A program made the translations under genes and the position numbers. DNA of 64,000 bases from Hymenobacter setariae (GTDB lineage: Bacteria > Bacteroidota > Bacteroidia > Cytophagales > Hymenobacteraceae). The stretch covers positions 186,001 to 250,000 of the forward strand of contig NZ_VMRJ01000005.1 of the NCBI RefSeq assembly GCF_007713685.1, given 5' to 3'. Under the pieces are notes generated by a model. That model was not told the origin of the DNA. It searched no databases and saw nothing but the letters and a program-made list of their open reading frames with translations. This document shows, in pieces, positions 26,428 to 35,678 of this stretch. Every line of letters begins with the position of its first letter. The first letter of the stretch is position 1.

Positions 26428-26973
26428 CTACCTAGGTGGCCCTAGGGCTATAGTAGGCCGAGGCTGCCACTGCTGCCCATCGTGCCGAAACAGCGTGAGT
26501 CCGGCCACGGTAAACGCCGCCGCGTAGGAGCGCCCAGCAAAAAGCTGGCGCAGCTCGGGCACCTGGGCGGGCGGCAGGTCGCGTGTGGCCAGGGTGAGGT
26601 GGGGCGTGTAGGGGCGATTCTCGGAGGGCACCTGTGGCAGGCGCTCGGCGCACCAGCGGCGTAGCCGTGCATGGAAGGCTTTGAGCGCCTCGGCTGCTGC
26701 TACATGCACAAACAGCGTGCGGTCGCCAAACCATGCGAAGCCATCCAGCGCTACGTCGAAGGGTTGCTCAGCGGCGGCGAAGTCGGCCAGCGCCGCTAGG
26801 CAGTCGGCCTCGAATGTGGCGGGGGCGCGGAAGGGCGGCAGCAGCGTGATGTGCGGCGGCAGGCGCACGGCATTGCGGCTGCCAGTGAGGCGGTGTACCT
26901 CCTGCTTCAGAGCCCAGGTTTCAGTTAAAACGGGTTCGGGGGGCAGCACGGCCACTAGGTAGAGCGGAAGCAT
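26428..26973 (-). CDS. 2'-5' RNA ligase-family (2H phosphoesterase) protein, copy 1
   Basis: A 181-residue protein with the two His-x-Thr motifs of the 2H superfamily: PPHITLLPPF near residue 40 and TPHLTLATRD near residue 125. Members act as cyclic phosphodiesterases or RNA ligases on 2',3'-cyclic or 2'-5' substrates. A distinct second member is at 54510. The substrate is unknown. Confidence 0.85.
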   Translation of the reverse strand: MLPLYLVAVLPPEPVLTETWALKQEVHRLTGSRNAVRLPPHITLLPPFRAPATFEADCLAALADFAAAEQPFDVALDGFAWFGDRTLFVHVAAAEALKAFHARLRRWCAERLPQVPSENRPYTPHLTLATRDLPPAQVPELRQLFAGRSYAAAFTVAGLTLFRHDGQQWQPRPTIALGPPR

Positions 26974-27151
26974 AGCGTGGAGAAGGACAGTAAACGAGAA
27001 ACTGTACGCAGAAACCGGCCCGATGCCGAGCGGCAGTGCGAGCTTTGCGGTTCCCTAGGTGGCGGCGAGCGGCTCGCATTGCTCGAGGCGCGGCGGTTAC
27101 GTTGGCCGCCGCTTGTTGCCCTAGGTCGCGTTGTCTACTCTTTTTTCAGCC

Positions 27152-28519
27152 ATGCCCGAAGGCACCATACTCGTCATCGACGACGAAGAATTTCTGCGCC
27201 AAGCCGTGGCGCGCACCCTAGAGCTGGAAGGCTACACTGTGCTGCAAGCCGCCAACGCCTACCACGGCCTAGCGGCCCTGCGCGAGCACGCCGCCGAGGT
27301 GCTGGTGGTGCTCAGCGACGTGAAGCTGCCCGACGGCCGCGGCCTTGACCTGCTACCCCGCTACAAAACCCTGGCCCCGCTGGCGGAAGTGATTTTGCTG
27401 ACCGCCTACGGCACCATCGCCGACAGCGTGCAGGCCATGAAAAACGGCGCCTTCGACTACCTCACTAAGAGCGATGCCGACGAGCAGCTGGTGGTGATAG
27501 TGGACCGCGCCGCCGACAAGGCCCGCCTGCAACGCCGCGTGGCCGACCTAGAGCAAAAGGTCGGCGCGCAGTACAGCTTCGACGCGATGGTGGGCCACGC
27601 ACCCGCCCTGGAGCAAGCCAAGAAAATAGCCCGCCAAGTAGCGCCCACCGATGCCACCGTGCTACTAGAAGGCCCCACCGGCGCGGGCAAGGAGCTGTTT
27701 GCCCAAGCCATTCACCAAGCTAGCGGGCGCAAAAACAAGCCTTTTGTGGCCCTCAATTGCAGCGCCTACCCGAAAGATTTGCTTGAGTCGGAGCTGTTTG
27801 GCTACAAGAAAGGCGCCTTCACGGGGGCCAATGTGGACAAGAAGGGCATGTTTGAGGAAGCCAACGGCGGCACACTTTTTCTTGATGAAATCGGCGAGCT
27901 CGAAGGCAATGCGCAGGCCAAGCTGCTGCGCGCCCTCGAAACCCAGGAGTTTGTGAAGCTCGGCGACAGCCGCCCCACCCGCGTAAATGTGCGCCTGCTA
28001 GCCGCCACCAACCGCAACCTCAAGCAGGAGGCGGCCGAAGGCCACTTTCGGCCCGACCTCTACTACCGCCTCTCGGTGGTGGTGCTGCCGGTGCCGCCGC
28101 TCAGCGCCCGCCGCGCTGACGTGCCCGCGCTGGTGCAATACTTCGCCCAGTACTTCGCGGCCAAGCTGCGGCAGCGGCCGCTGCAAGTGAGCCCCGAAGC
28201 CATGCAAGCCCTGGAGCGCTACGGCTGGCCCGGCAACATCCGGGAGCTGAAAAACGTGGTGGAGCGCGCCGCCATTCTCACGCCGCCCGGCCAGCCCCTG
28301 GCCCTCGACGAGCTGCCGCTGGAAGTGCAGCTGGCCGCCGCGCCCGGCCCCACCTCCGACGCCGCTCTCGACGCCGACCCGCGCTCCTTGCGCAATGCCG
28401 AGCGCCAGCACGTGCAGCGCATCCTGCTGGAGTGCGGCGGCAACAAGGCCGAAGCCGCCCGCGTGCTCGGCGTGGCCCACACCACCCTCTACCGCAAGAT
28501 TCAGGACTACGGGCTGTAG
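27152..28519 (+). CDS. Sigma-54-dependent response regulator (NtrC family)
   Basis: A 455-residue regulator. Start ATG at 27152 (MPEGTILVIDDEEFLRQ); an in-frame TTG at 27131 is less likely. Domains: receiver (1-120; VIDDEE, Asp in VLSDVKLPDG, Lys in LTKSDAD), AAA+ activator (about 140-370; Walker A GPTGAGKE, sigma-54 contact loop GAFTGAN, Walker B LFLDEIGE, arginine fingers in FRPDLYYRLSV), and a Fis-type helix-turn-helix (NKAEAARVLGVAHTTLYRKI). It lies directly upstream of the Kdp locus, which otherwise has no KdpE-like DNA-binding regulator, so it is the best local candidate to control kdp. This link is inference. Confidence 0.93.
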   Translation: MPEGTILVIDDEEFLRQAVARTLELEGYTVLQAANAYHGLAALREHAAEVLVVLSDVKLPDGRGLDLLPRYKTLAPLAEVILLTAYGTIADSVQAMKNGAFDYLTKSDADEQLVVIVDRAADKARLQRRVADLEQKVGAQYSFDAMVGHAPALEQAKKIARQVAPTDATVLLEGPTGAGKELFAQAIHQASGRKNKPFVALNCSAYPKDLLESELFGYKKGAFTGANVDKKGMFEEANGGTLFLDEIGELEGNAQAKLLRALETQEFVKLGDSRPTRVNVRLLAATNRNLKQEAAEGHFRPDLYYRLSVVVLPVPPLSARRADVPALVQYFAQYFAAKLRQRPLQVSPEAMQALERYGWPGNIRELKNVVERAAILTPPGQPLALDELPLEVQLAAAPGPTSDAALDADPRSLRNAERQHVQRILLECGGNKAEAARVLGVAHTTLYRKIQDYGL

Positions 28520-28546
28520 ACCTGGCTAAGAACTACCATCAAAGCT

Positions 28547-28629
28547 GTCATGCTGAGCTTGCGAAGCATCTTATCAAGTCACAATGCTTGTTCTCAACGT
28601 GATAAGATGCTTCGCAAGCTCAGCATGAC
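28547..28629. repeat. Long inverted repeat, family B (TGTCATGCTGA type)
   Basis: Perfect 30-base arms at 28547-28576 and 28600-28629 (GTCATGCTGAGCTTGCGAAG...), 23-base loop. A second member is at 33579. It lies just after the sigma-54 regulator and before a convergent small gene, so it may also act as a terminator. Confidence 0.95.
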
Positions 28630-28654
28630 GGACGTTGTTGATTTTAAACGTGTT

Positions 28655-28954
28655 TTATTGAGGCGCTAGGTCGCTGGCGTGTTCGCCGTGGGCGGCCCAC
28701 AGCGCGTAGGCCGCCACTGATAGCTCCTCGGCCAGGAAGCTGCGCATCGAGTAGCCGCGCAGTTCGAGGCAGTAGCGCAGGAAGTCGGGCTCGGCCCGGC
28801 TGGTGGCAAAGCCGGTGTGCAGCACGCGCTCGCGGCGGGCGGTGGGCAGCGTGGCCAACCAGTCGTACAGGTCGGTGGCGGTCAGCGTCAAGTGGTTGGC
28901 CTGCGCGAAGTAAGCAGTGGTAGCTGAGGTTATTTCAGCACGCAGGTCGGGCAT
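28655..28954 (-). CDS. Hypothetical small protein
   Basis: A 99-residue soluble protein with start at 28954 (MPDLRAEITSATTAYF); a further in-frame start at 28978 is possible. It is mostly helical with a Tyr/Trp-rich middle (DLYDWLATLPTARRERVLHTG) and an RGYSMRSFLAEEL segment. I do not recognise the family. It is alone on the minus strand between the sigma-54 regulator and the kdp operon. Confidence 0.65.
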   Translation of the reverse strand: MPDLRAEITSATTAYFAQANHLTLTATDLYDWLATLPTARRERVLHTGFATSRAEPDFLRYCLELRGYSMRSFLAEELSVAAYALWAAHGEHASDLAPQ

Positions 28955-29371
28955 GGTACGGGAGAGAATACGGAACATGCCACCCCCGCTACCAACACAA
29001 GGCCAACTCAGCCCAAAGACCCTTTAAAGCACCCTAGGGCACTAATTGGTAGTGAGTGTCCCTAGCATTTTGCACGAGGCCCTAGCAGTTTGCTAGGGCC
29101 TCGCTGCGTTTTGAGCCACCTCATTTGGCAAGGGGCGCGGCGGGGTAGCGGGTCCTGGCTTGGCTCGAGCAGGCTAGCATTTTGAAAAAGGCACTAGCAA
29201 AACGCTACGGTGCGGCGGACTTGCGTGAGGCAAGAGAAAGCCGAAGCAAAATTTATTATTCTTTACTATCAAATAGTTGCGAGAATAAAACCGGTGTTTT
29301 TCCTGCTTGGGGCCGCTCCTTGCCATGAGTAGGCCAACCAGGTTTTACTACCCTTTTAACATCTCCTACCT
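28955..29371. promoter_or_regulatory. Kdp operon upstream region with possible sigma-54 promoters
   Basis: 417 bases. A perfect 12-bp hairpin (GAGGCCCTAGCA/TGCTAGGGCCTC) is at 29076-29102. Two stretches keep the GG-N10-GC spacing of sigma-54 promoters: TGGCTTGGCTCGAGCA at 29156-29171 and GGGGCCGCTCCTTGCC at 29309-29324, the second about 50 bases before the first small gene. Both are weak matches in GC-rich DNA; they are noted because a sigma-54 activator gene is adjacent. Confidence 0.35.
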
Positions 29372-29467
29372 ATGAGCGCTGCCCTGCTGATTCCGCTCCT
29401 CACCGCTACCGGCGTGGCCGGCTTCTGGCTCTTCTACCGCTCGGTCGATTTCTTCGACCGCATCTGA
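29372..29467 (+). CDS. 31-residue single-span membrane peptide preceding kdpF
   Basis: An ORF of 31 codons starting MSAALLIPLLTATGVAGFW and ending RSVDFFDRI. It is one hydrophobic span with a charged C-terminus. It sits 28 bases before kdpF in the same direction and has the size and shape of a small subunit, but it is not KdpF, which follows. It could be an extra Kdp-associated peptide. It is too short for statistical support, so the call rests on position and composition. Confidence 0.55.
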   Translation: MSAALLIPLLTATGVAGFWLFYRSVDFFDRI

Positions 29468-29495
29468 TTTTTTCGCTCTCTTACCCCGCTGCGCC

Positions 29496-29576
29496 ATGAT
29501 GCTTGCCCTGCTGCTGCTCTCGCTGGCCACGTTTGGCTACCTCTGCTACGTGCTGCTCAAACCCGAGGAATTTTAA
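29496..29576 (+). CDS. kdpF: KdpF, small subunit of the K+-transporting ATPase
   Basis: A 26-residue peptide (MMLALLLLSLATFGYLCYVLL then KPEEF). A single transmembrane helix followed by a KPE-type end is characteristic of KdpF, which stabilises the KdpABC complex. The stop is 39 bases before kdpA. Confidence 0.85.
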   Translation: MMLALLLLSLATFGYLCYVLLKPEEF

Positions 29577-29615
29577 TTGTGCTGGCGGCCCTAGGTCGCC
29601 GCTCCCGCTACACCC

Positions 29616-31322
29616 ATGAACAAAGAACTTCTCGGCATCGGCGTCCTCTTCGGCTCGACGGTGCTGCTGGCCATTCCGCTGGGCCGCTACCTGGCCACCA
29701 TTTACCGGGGCGATAAAAGCTGGACCGACTTTCTGGCGCCCCTCGAGCGACTGCTCTGCCGCCTCGGCGGCATCGACGCTACCCGCCAAATGACCTGGCA
29801 GCAGCACCTAGGGGCGCTGCTCACCATCAACCTGGTGTGGTTTTTCTGGGCCATGCTCGTGCTCTGCACCCAGGGCAGCCTGCCTCTGAACCCCGACCAC
29901 AACCCCTCAATGTCGGCCGACCAGGCCTTTAACACGGCCATCTCCTTCTTGGTCAACTGCAACTTGCAGCACTACTCGGGCGAGTCGGGTGCCACGTACT
30001 TCTCGCAGGTATTCTGCCTGATGTTCTTGCAGTTCGTGACCGCCGCTACTGGCATGGCCGCCTGCGTTATTGTCTTTAATGCGCTCAAAGAAGGCACCAC
30101 CGACAAGCTCGGCAACTTCTACGACTACTTCCTCAAGAGCCTGACCCGCGTGCTCTTGCCCATATCCCTAGTAATAGCGTTGGTGCTGGCCTTCCAGGGT
30201 ACGCCCATGAACTTGGCCGCCAAGGCGCCCCTCGTGACTGTGCAGGGCGATTCGGTGAACGTGAGCCGTGGCCCGGCCGCCGCCATGGTAGCTATTAAGG
30301 AGCTGGGTACCAACGGGGGCGGCTTCTTCGGCGCCAACTCGGCCCACCCACTCGAAAACCCCACGTACCTCACCAATGCCGTCGAGAACTTTGCCCTAGT
30401 GCTCATCCCGCTGGCCATGGTGTTCGCCTTCGGCTACTACCTGCGGCGGCCTAAGCTTTCCTTCATGGTGTTTGGGGTAATGACGGTGAGCTTCTTGCTG
30501 CTGCTGGCCCCTACCGTGTACTATGAAATGCACGGCAACCCCGCCATCGCGCACCTAGGAGCTGACCAGCACCTAGGCGCCCTTGAAGGCAAGGAAATGC
30601 GCCTAGGCGCGGCGGCTTCGGCCTACTGGGGTATCACCAACACTGTGATTTCCTGCGGCTCGGTCAACTCGATGCACGACTCGCACATGCCGATTTCGGG
30701 CATGGCCGAGCTGCTGGGCATGATGACCAACTGCTTCTACGGCGGCGTGGGCGTGGGTTTCCTCAACTTCTTTGTGTTCGTCGTCATCGCCGTGTTTATC
30801 TCGGGCCTGATGGTGGGGCGCACGCCCGAGTTCCTGGGTAAGAAAATTGAGGCTCGCGAAATGAAAATCGCGGTCATCATTGCCCTGCTGCACCCGCTGC
30901 TCATCCTGGCCGGCACGGCCATGGCTGCGCACCTCTACGTGGGCAACCCCACCGAATACGCCGGCTGGCTGGCCAACCCTGGCTACCACGGCTTTTCGGA
31001 AATGTTGTACGAGTACACCTCCTCTGCTGCTAATAACGGCTCGGGTTTCGAGGGCCTGGGCGACAACACGCTGTGGTGGAACATCTCGACCGGCGTGGTG
31101 ATGGTGCTGGCGCGCTACCTGCCCATTATCGGGCCGGTGGCCATCGCGGGGCTGCTGGCTCGCAAGAAGTTCATCCCCGAAAGCGCCGGTACGCTGCGCA
31201 CCGACACGGGCACCTTCGGCATCATGGTCTTCTTCGTGATTTGGATTATCGCCGCGCTCGCTTTCTTCCCCTCCCTGGCCCTAGGTCCGCTGGCCGAGCA
31301 TTTTACACTGTATGCGCGCTAG
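29616..31322 (+). CDS. kdpA: Potassium-transporting ATPase subunit A
   Basis: A 568-residue inner-membrane protein, the channel-like K+-binding subunit of the KdpFABC pump. It has about ten hydrophobic segments, a family N-terminus (LAIPLGRYLATIYRG) and selectivity-filter loops such as TNGGGFFGANSAHPLENP near residue 230 and NNGSGFEGL near residue 470. The length matches the family (about 557 in E. coli). The gene is followed by a 42-bp-arm inverted repeat before kdpB. Confidence 0.97.
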   Translation: MNKELLGIGVLFGSTVLLAIPLGRYLATIYRGDKSWTDFLAPLERLLCRLGGIDATRQMTWQQHLGALLTINLVWFFWAMLVLCTQGSLPLNPDHNPSMSADQAFNTAISFLVNCNLQHYSGESGATYFSQVFCLMFLQFVTAATGMAACVIVFNALKEGTTDKLGNFYDYFLKSLTRVLLPISLVIALVLAFQGTPMNLAAKAPLVTVQGDSVNVSRGPAAAMVAIKELGTNGGGFFGANSAHPLENPTYLTNAVENFALVLIPLAMVFAFGYYLRRPKLSFMVFGVMTVSFLLLLAPTVYYEMHGNPAIAHLGADQHLGALEGKEMRLGAAASAYWGITNTVISCGSVNSMHDSHMPISGMAELLGMMTNCFYGGVGVGFLNFFVFVVIAVFISGLMVGRTPEFLGKKIEAREMKIAVIIALLHPLLILAGTAMAAHLYVGNPTEYAGWLANPGYHGFSEMLYEYTSSAANNGSGFEGLGDNTLWWNISTGVVMVLARYLPIIGPVAIAGLLARKKFIPESAGTLRTDTGTFGIMVFFVIWIIAALAFFPSLALGPLAEHFTLYAR

Positions 31323-31338
31323 GCCTGATGGGCGTGGG

Positions 31339-31480
31339 ACCCCACCCCCCGGCCCCCTCCCCTCCGGGAGAGGGGGAGCCTTCTGATACTTTTTAGAAAT
31401 CATCAATCCGTCTCACGGAACATGTTGCACGCTGCCATGGCTCCCCCTCTCCCGGAGGGGAGGGGGCCGGGGGGTGGGGT
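31339..31480. repeat. Long inverted repeat, family A, between kdpA and kdpB
   Basis: Perfect 42-base arms at 31339-31380 and 31439-31480 around a 58-base loop. The arm (ACCCCACCCCCCGGCCCCCT...) matches the copies at 20521 and 35506. It begins 16 bases after the kdpA stop and ends 17 bases before kdpB. Confidence 0.95.
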
Positions 31481-31497
31481 AACTGCGCCAGGACTGA

Positions 31498-33561
31498 ATG
31501 ACTATCCCCATAATGGCAACGCAATCTCAATCCTTATTTCAACCCGCGCTGGTCGCCGAGGCTACGAAGCAAGCCTTTGTGAAGCTCGACCCGCGCATCA
31601 TGTTCCGCAACCCGGTGATGTTCACCGTGGAGCTTGGCACGGTGGTGATGCTGCTAGTGACCCTAGGGCAGCTTGTGCGGCCCGACGCCAGCCAGGGTAG
31701 CTTCGGCTACAACTTCACGGTGTTTGTGGTACTGTTTCTCACGCTCTTGTTTGCCAACTTCGCTGAAGCCATCGCCGAAGCGCGGGGCAAGGCCCAGGCC
31801 GACTCACTGCGCAAAACCCGCCAAGACACGCCTGCCAAAGTGCGTCAGGAAAACGGCACCTTCCAGAGCGTGAGCTCGGCGCAGCTGCAAAAAGGCCAAG
31901 TGTTCGTGGTCGAGGCCGGCGAGATTATCCCCACCGACGGTGAGATTATCGAAGGTCTAGCCACCATCGATGAGTCGGCCATTACGGGCGAGTCGGCCCC
32001 GGTTATCCGCGAGGCGGGCGGCGACAAGTCGTCGGTCACGGGGGGGACTAAGGTGCTCTCCGACCGCATCGTGGTGCTGGTGACCACCGCGCCTGGCGAG
32101 TCGTTTCTGGATAAGATGATTGCGCTGGTCGAAGGCGCCGCCCGTCAGAAAACGCCCAACGAAATTGCCCTCACCATCCTGCTGGCCGGGTTTACGCTGG
32201 TGTTCGTCATCGTGTGCGTTACGTTGCAGCCCTTCGCTCGCTACGCCAACACGCCCATCGCGGTGGCCTCGTTTATCGCCTTATTTGTGTGCCTGATACC
32301 GACAACCATCGGCGGGCTGCTCTCGGCCATCGGTATTGCGGGCATGGACCGCGCGCTGCGGGCCAACGTTATCACCAAGAGCGGCAAAGCCGTGGAAACG
32401 GCTGGCGACATCGACGTGCTGCTGCTCGACAAAACCGGCACCATCACCATCGGCAACCGCAAGGCCACGCACTTCTGGCCCGCCCCTGGCGTGAGCGAAG
32501 GCGAGCTGATTGAAGCTGCCGTGCTGACCTCACTGCACGACGAAACGCCCGAGGGCAAAAGCATTGTGGAGCTGGCCCGCCAAAACCGCCGCCTCGACGA
32601 AGCCAACCTCCAAGAGCGCCTCCTAGGTAGCGAGCCTATCAAGTTCACGGCCGAAACCCGCAGCAGCGGCGTCACGCTGGCCAGCAGCATCCGCCTGCGC
32701 AAGGGCGCGTCCGACGCCATCCGCACGCTAGCTAACAACGCCGGCCAAGTGTTTCCGAATGAGACGACCCAGCACGTATCTCAGGTATCGAGCAATGGTG
32801 GCACCCCGCTGGTAGTGAGCGAAAACGACCGCATCCTAGGGGTAGTAGAGCTGCAGGACATCATCAAGCCCGGCATTCAGGAGCGCTTCGAGCGGCTGCG
32901 CAAAATGGGCATTAAGACCGTGATGGTAACTGGCGACAACCCGCTCACCGCCAAATTTATCGCCGAGAAAGCTGGCGTGGATGACTTCATTGCCGAGGCC
33001 AAGCCGGAGGATAAAATGAAGTACATCCGCAACGAGCAGCAGGGCGGCAAGCTCGTAGCCATGATGGGCGACGGCACCAACGACGCGCCCGCTCTCGCCC
33101 AGGCCGATGTAGGAGTAGCTATGAACTCGGGTACCCAGGCCGCCAAAGAAGCCGGCAACATGGTAGACCTCGACAACGACCCCACCAAGCTCATCGAAGT
33201 AGTCGAAATCGGCAAGCAGCTGCTCATGACCCGCGGCACGCTCACCACGTTTTCGATTGCCAACGACGTAGCCAAGTACTTCGCCATCGTGCCCGCGCTG
33301 TTTATGGTCGCCATCCCGGCCCTAGGTGCGCTCAATATCATGGGCCTGAAGTCGCCGCAGTCGGCCATCCTGAGCGCCGTGATTTTCAACGCGCTCATCA
33401 TTCCGGCGTTGGTGCCGCTGGCCCTTAAAGGTGTTGCCTATCAAGCCGTGGGCGCCTCGGCGCTTCTGCGCCGCAACCTACTCATCTACGGCCTAGGTGG
33501 CGTGGTGGTGCCCTTCATCGGCATCAAGGCTATTGACATGCTGGTCGGGCTGTTTCTGTAA
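31498..33561 (+). CDS. kdpB: Potassium-transporting ATPase subunit B
   Basis: A 687-residue P-type ATPase, the energising subunit of Kdp. Motifs: TGES loop (ITGESAPV, near residue 160), phosphorylation site DKTGTITIG (near residue 310), hinge GDGTNDAPALAQADVGVAM (near 520). An ATG at 31513 is a possible alternative start. Length and motifs are standard. Confidence 0.97.
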   Translation: MTIPIMATQSQSLFQPALVAEATKQAFVKLDPRIMFRNPVMFTVELGTVVMLLVTLGQLVRPDASQGSFGYNFTVFVVLFLTLLFANFAEAIAEARGKAQADSLRKTRQDTPAKVRQENGTFQSVSSAQLQKGQVFVVEAGEIIPTDGEIIEGLATIDESAITGESAPVIREAGGDKSSVTGGTKVLSDRIVVLVTTAPGESFLDKMIALVEGAARQKTPNEIALTILLAGFTLVFVIVCVTLQPFARYANTPIAVASFIALFVCLIPTTIGGLLSAIGIAGMDRALRANVITKSGKAVETAGDIDVLLLDKTGTITIGNRKATHFWPAPGVSEGELIEAAVLTSLHDETPEGKSIVELARQNRRLDEANLQERLLGSEPIKFTAETRSSGVTLASSIRLRKGASDAIRTLANNAGQVFPNETTQHVSQVSSNGGTPLVVSENDRILGVVELQDIIKPGIQERFERLRKMGIKTVMVTGDNPLTAKFIAEKAGVDDFIAEAKPEDKMKYIRNEQQGGKLVAMMGDGTNDAPALAQADVGVAMNSGTQAAKEAGNMVDLDNDPTKLIEVVEIGKQLLMTRGTLTTFSIANDVAKYFAIVPALFMVAIPALGALNIMGLKSPQSAILSAVIFNALIIPALVPLALKGVAYQAVGASALLRRNLLIYGLGGVVVPFIGIKAIDMLVGLFL

Positions 33562-33578
33562 TTCTCTTTCAACAATGC

Positions 33579-33672
33579 CTGTCATGCTGACGAAGGAAGC
33601 ATCTCGCATGATGCAGTAAACCTTAGCGTTAGCGACGAAGCGAACAAGATGCTTCCTTCGTCAGCATGACAG
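33579..33672. repeat. Long inverted repeat, family B, between kdpB and kdpC
   Basis: Perfect 26-base arms at 33579-33604 and 33647-33672 (CTGTCATGCTGACGAAGGAA...) with a 42-base loop. It is related to the copy at 28547 through the GTCATGCTGA start and GAAGCATCT end. Confidence 0.95.
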
Positions 33673-33699
33673 AGATAGTAGGTTATTTCTATTCTGCTC

Positions 33700-34263
33700 A
33701 TGAAAAATCAACTCATTCCCGCCGTACGTCTCACCGTGGTACTATTGGTGCTGTGCAGCGTAGTGTACCCCGCCGTGGTGTGGGCCGTGGCGCAGCTAGC
33801 GCCTGGCCGTGGCGAGGGCGTCCAAATCACCCTTAATGGCCGCGTGGTTGGCTTCGCTAATGTGGGCCAGAAATTCGACCGGCCCGAGTACTTCAATTCG
33901 CGCCCCTCGGCTGCCGACTACCATGCCGACGGCTCCAGTGGCTCCAACAAAGGCCCTAGCAACCCCGAATACCTTGCCACGGTAAAAGCCCGCCTCGATA
34001 CCTTCTTGCTGAAGAACCCCGGCGTGACGGCCGCCCAGGTGCCCGCCGAGCTGATTACGGCCAGCGGCTCGGGCCTCGACCCGCACCTGTCGCCGCAGGG
34101 CGCGCTGGTGCAAGTGGCCCGCGTGGCAGCGGCCCGCCACCTGCCAGCCGCTAGCGTGCAGGCGCTGGTGCAGCAGCACGTCGAAACTGGGCTGTTTGGC
34201 CCCGACCACGTCAATTTGCTGCAGCTCAACCTGGCTCTCGACGCGCTAGCCAGCCATAAGTAA
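33700..34263 (+). CDS. kdpC: Potassium-transporting ATPase subunit C
   Basis: A 187-residue subunit with an N-terminal membrane anchor (AVRLTVVLLVLCSVVYPAVVW) and the conserved periplasmic part (FNSRPSAADYHADGSSGSNKGPSNP and SGSGLDPHLSP). It assembles with KdpFAB. Confidence 0.96.
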   Translation: MKNQLIPAVRLTVVLLVLCSVVYPAVVWAVAQLAPGRGEGVQITLNGRVVGFANVGQKFDRPEYFNSRPSAADYHADGSSGSNKGPSNPEYLATVKARLDTFLLKNPGVTAAQVPAELITASGSGLDPHLSPQGALVQVARVAAARHLPAASVQALVQQHVETGLFGPDHVNLLQLNLALDALASHK

Positions 34264-34277
34264 GCTTTTTTGTTACC

Positions 34278-34311
34278 GTGCGGTGCCCGCCGACCTAGGC
34301 GGGCGCCGTGC
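34278..34311 (+). other. RNA hairpin between kdpC and the porin gene
   Basis: GTGCGGTGCCCGCC (34278-34291) pairs with GGCGGGCGCCGTGC (34298-34311): 14 bp with three G.U pairs and a 6-base loop. No long T-tract follows. Confidence 0.55.
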
Positions 34312-34356
34312 CCTTTACCTTCCCGCTAGGGGAGCGGTCCGCTCCCTGGCTTCCCC

Positions 34357-35490
34357 ATGAAAAACCTAGTATTGCCAGTACTGGCTACCCTCTGCACGAG
34401 CGTGGCCCTGGCCCAGACTACCCCAACTACCGACCCGAACCTAGCCGTGCCCGCCCCAGCGGCCCCCGCCACGGCCACGCCGGTAGCCGGCCCGCTCACC
34501 ACCTACGGCTTTGTGGATGCCTACTACGGCTTCGATTTCAACCACGCTGGTACCAACGCGCGGCCGGGTTTTCTGTACTCGCACAACCGCCAAAACGAGT
34601 TCACGGTGAACAACGCCATCTTGGGCATGCGCTACGACGATGGCAAGGTGCGCGGGGCGCTCGGCATCCACGCCGGCACCTACGTGAGTGCCAACTATGC
34701 CGCCGAGGACCAAGTGCTAAAGCACATTTACGAAGCCTACGCAGGCTTTCGGCCCTTTGCCAAGGCGTGGCTCGACTTAGGGATTTTTGGCTCGCACATC
34801 GGCTTCGAGTCGGCCATTTCGAAAGACAACTGGACGCTGACCCGCTCGCTAATGGCCGAAAATTCGCCCTACTATGAGTCGGGCGCCCGCTTCACCTACG
34901 AGGTCAGTCCCAAACTGACGCTCACCGGGCTGGTGCTCAATGGCTGGCAGAACATCCGCGAAACTAACCAGGGCAAGGCCCTAGGTACCCAGATTCAGTG
35001 GAAGCCGACCGATAAGCTGCTCATCAACAGCAGCACGTTTTACGGCAACGAGCAGCCCCAGGACTCGCTTAAGCGCCGGCGCTACTTCCATAATTTCTAC
35101 GTCACCTACGCGGCCGCCGAGCGCCTCAACCTAGCGCTGGTATTCGACGTGGGCAAGCAGCAGAGTGCCGGCCGCCACGGCTACGACACCTGGCACACCG
35201 GTTCGGCCTTCGTGAAGTACAAGCTCAGCGACCAGTTTTCAACCACCCTACGCGGCGAGTATTACAATGCCGACCGCGGCGTCATTATTAGCAGCATTTC
35301 GCCCGTCGCCGCCGATGCCCGCTTTCTGGCCGGTGGCACCTCGCTTAACCTCGACTACCTGCCCACGGCCAATGTCGCCTTCCGCGTAGAGGGTCGCTAC
35401 CTGCGGGCGCAGAATGCTATTTTCCAGCATGATACCGGCAACTCGCGCAACTACGGCAATATCACTACTAGCGTCGCGCTTTCGTTTTAA
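34357..35490 (+). CDS. Outer-membrane porin (BBP2/DUF1597-like beta-barrel)
   Basis: A 377-residue protein with a signal peptide (NLVLPVLATLCTSVALAQ), an Ala/Pro-rich linker, and a barrel of alternating strands ending in VALSF. TTYGFVDAYYGFDFN and the strand pattern fit BBP2-type porins, which often accompany kdp genes in Bacteroidota. It probably provides outer-membrane passage for K+ or a related ion; this is inference. It is in the kdp operon, 93 bases after kdpC. Confidence 0.8.
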   Translation: MKNLVLPVLATLCTSVALAQTTPTTDPNLAVPAPAAPATATPVAGPLTTYGFVDAYYGFDFNHAGTNARPGFLYSHNRQNEFTVNNAILGMRYDDGKVRGALGIHAGTYVSANYAAEDQVLKHIYEAYAGFRPFAKAWLDLGIFGSHIGFESAISKDNWTLTRSLMAENSPYYESGARFTYEVSPKLTLTGLVLNGWQNIRETNQGKALGTQIQWKPTDKLLINSSTFYGNEQPQDSLKRRRYFHNFYVTYAAAERLNLALVFDVGKQQSAGRHGYDTWHTGSAFVKYKLSDQFSTTLRGEYYNADRGVIISSISPVAADARFLAGGTSLNLDYLPTANVAFRVEGRYLRAQNAIFQHDTGNSRNYGNITTSVALSF

Positions 35491-35505
35491 CTCGCCCTAA
35501 CGCAG

Positions 35506-35644
35506 ACCCCACCCCCTAGCCCCCTCCCCTCCGGGAGAGGGGGAACTAGCCTTAGTTCTGTAAGCTAGTTTTTAGCTACTTGATTTCTTGGCTATTTCTA
35601 GAGCTAGTCCCCCTCTCCCGAAGGGGAGGGGGGTAGGGGGTGGG
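35506..35644. repeat. Long inverted repeat, family A, between porin and kdpD
   Basis: Arms of about 43-45 bases at 35506-35550 and 35603-35644 pair with three mismatches and one bulge. The arm (ACCCCACCCCCTAGCCCCCT...) belongs to the family at 20521 and 31339. Confidence 0.9.
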
Positions 35645-35678
35645 AGCCACGCCCGCCGAGCACTTACTAATTCTCATT

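Noticed and set aside
34308..34877. Open frame overlapping the porin gene on the same strand
   Set aside because: Its translation is Arg/Pro-rich with no pattern, while the overlapping frame encodes a clear porin.
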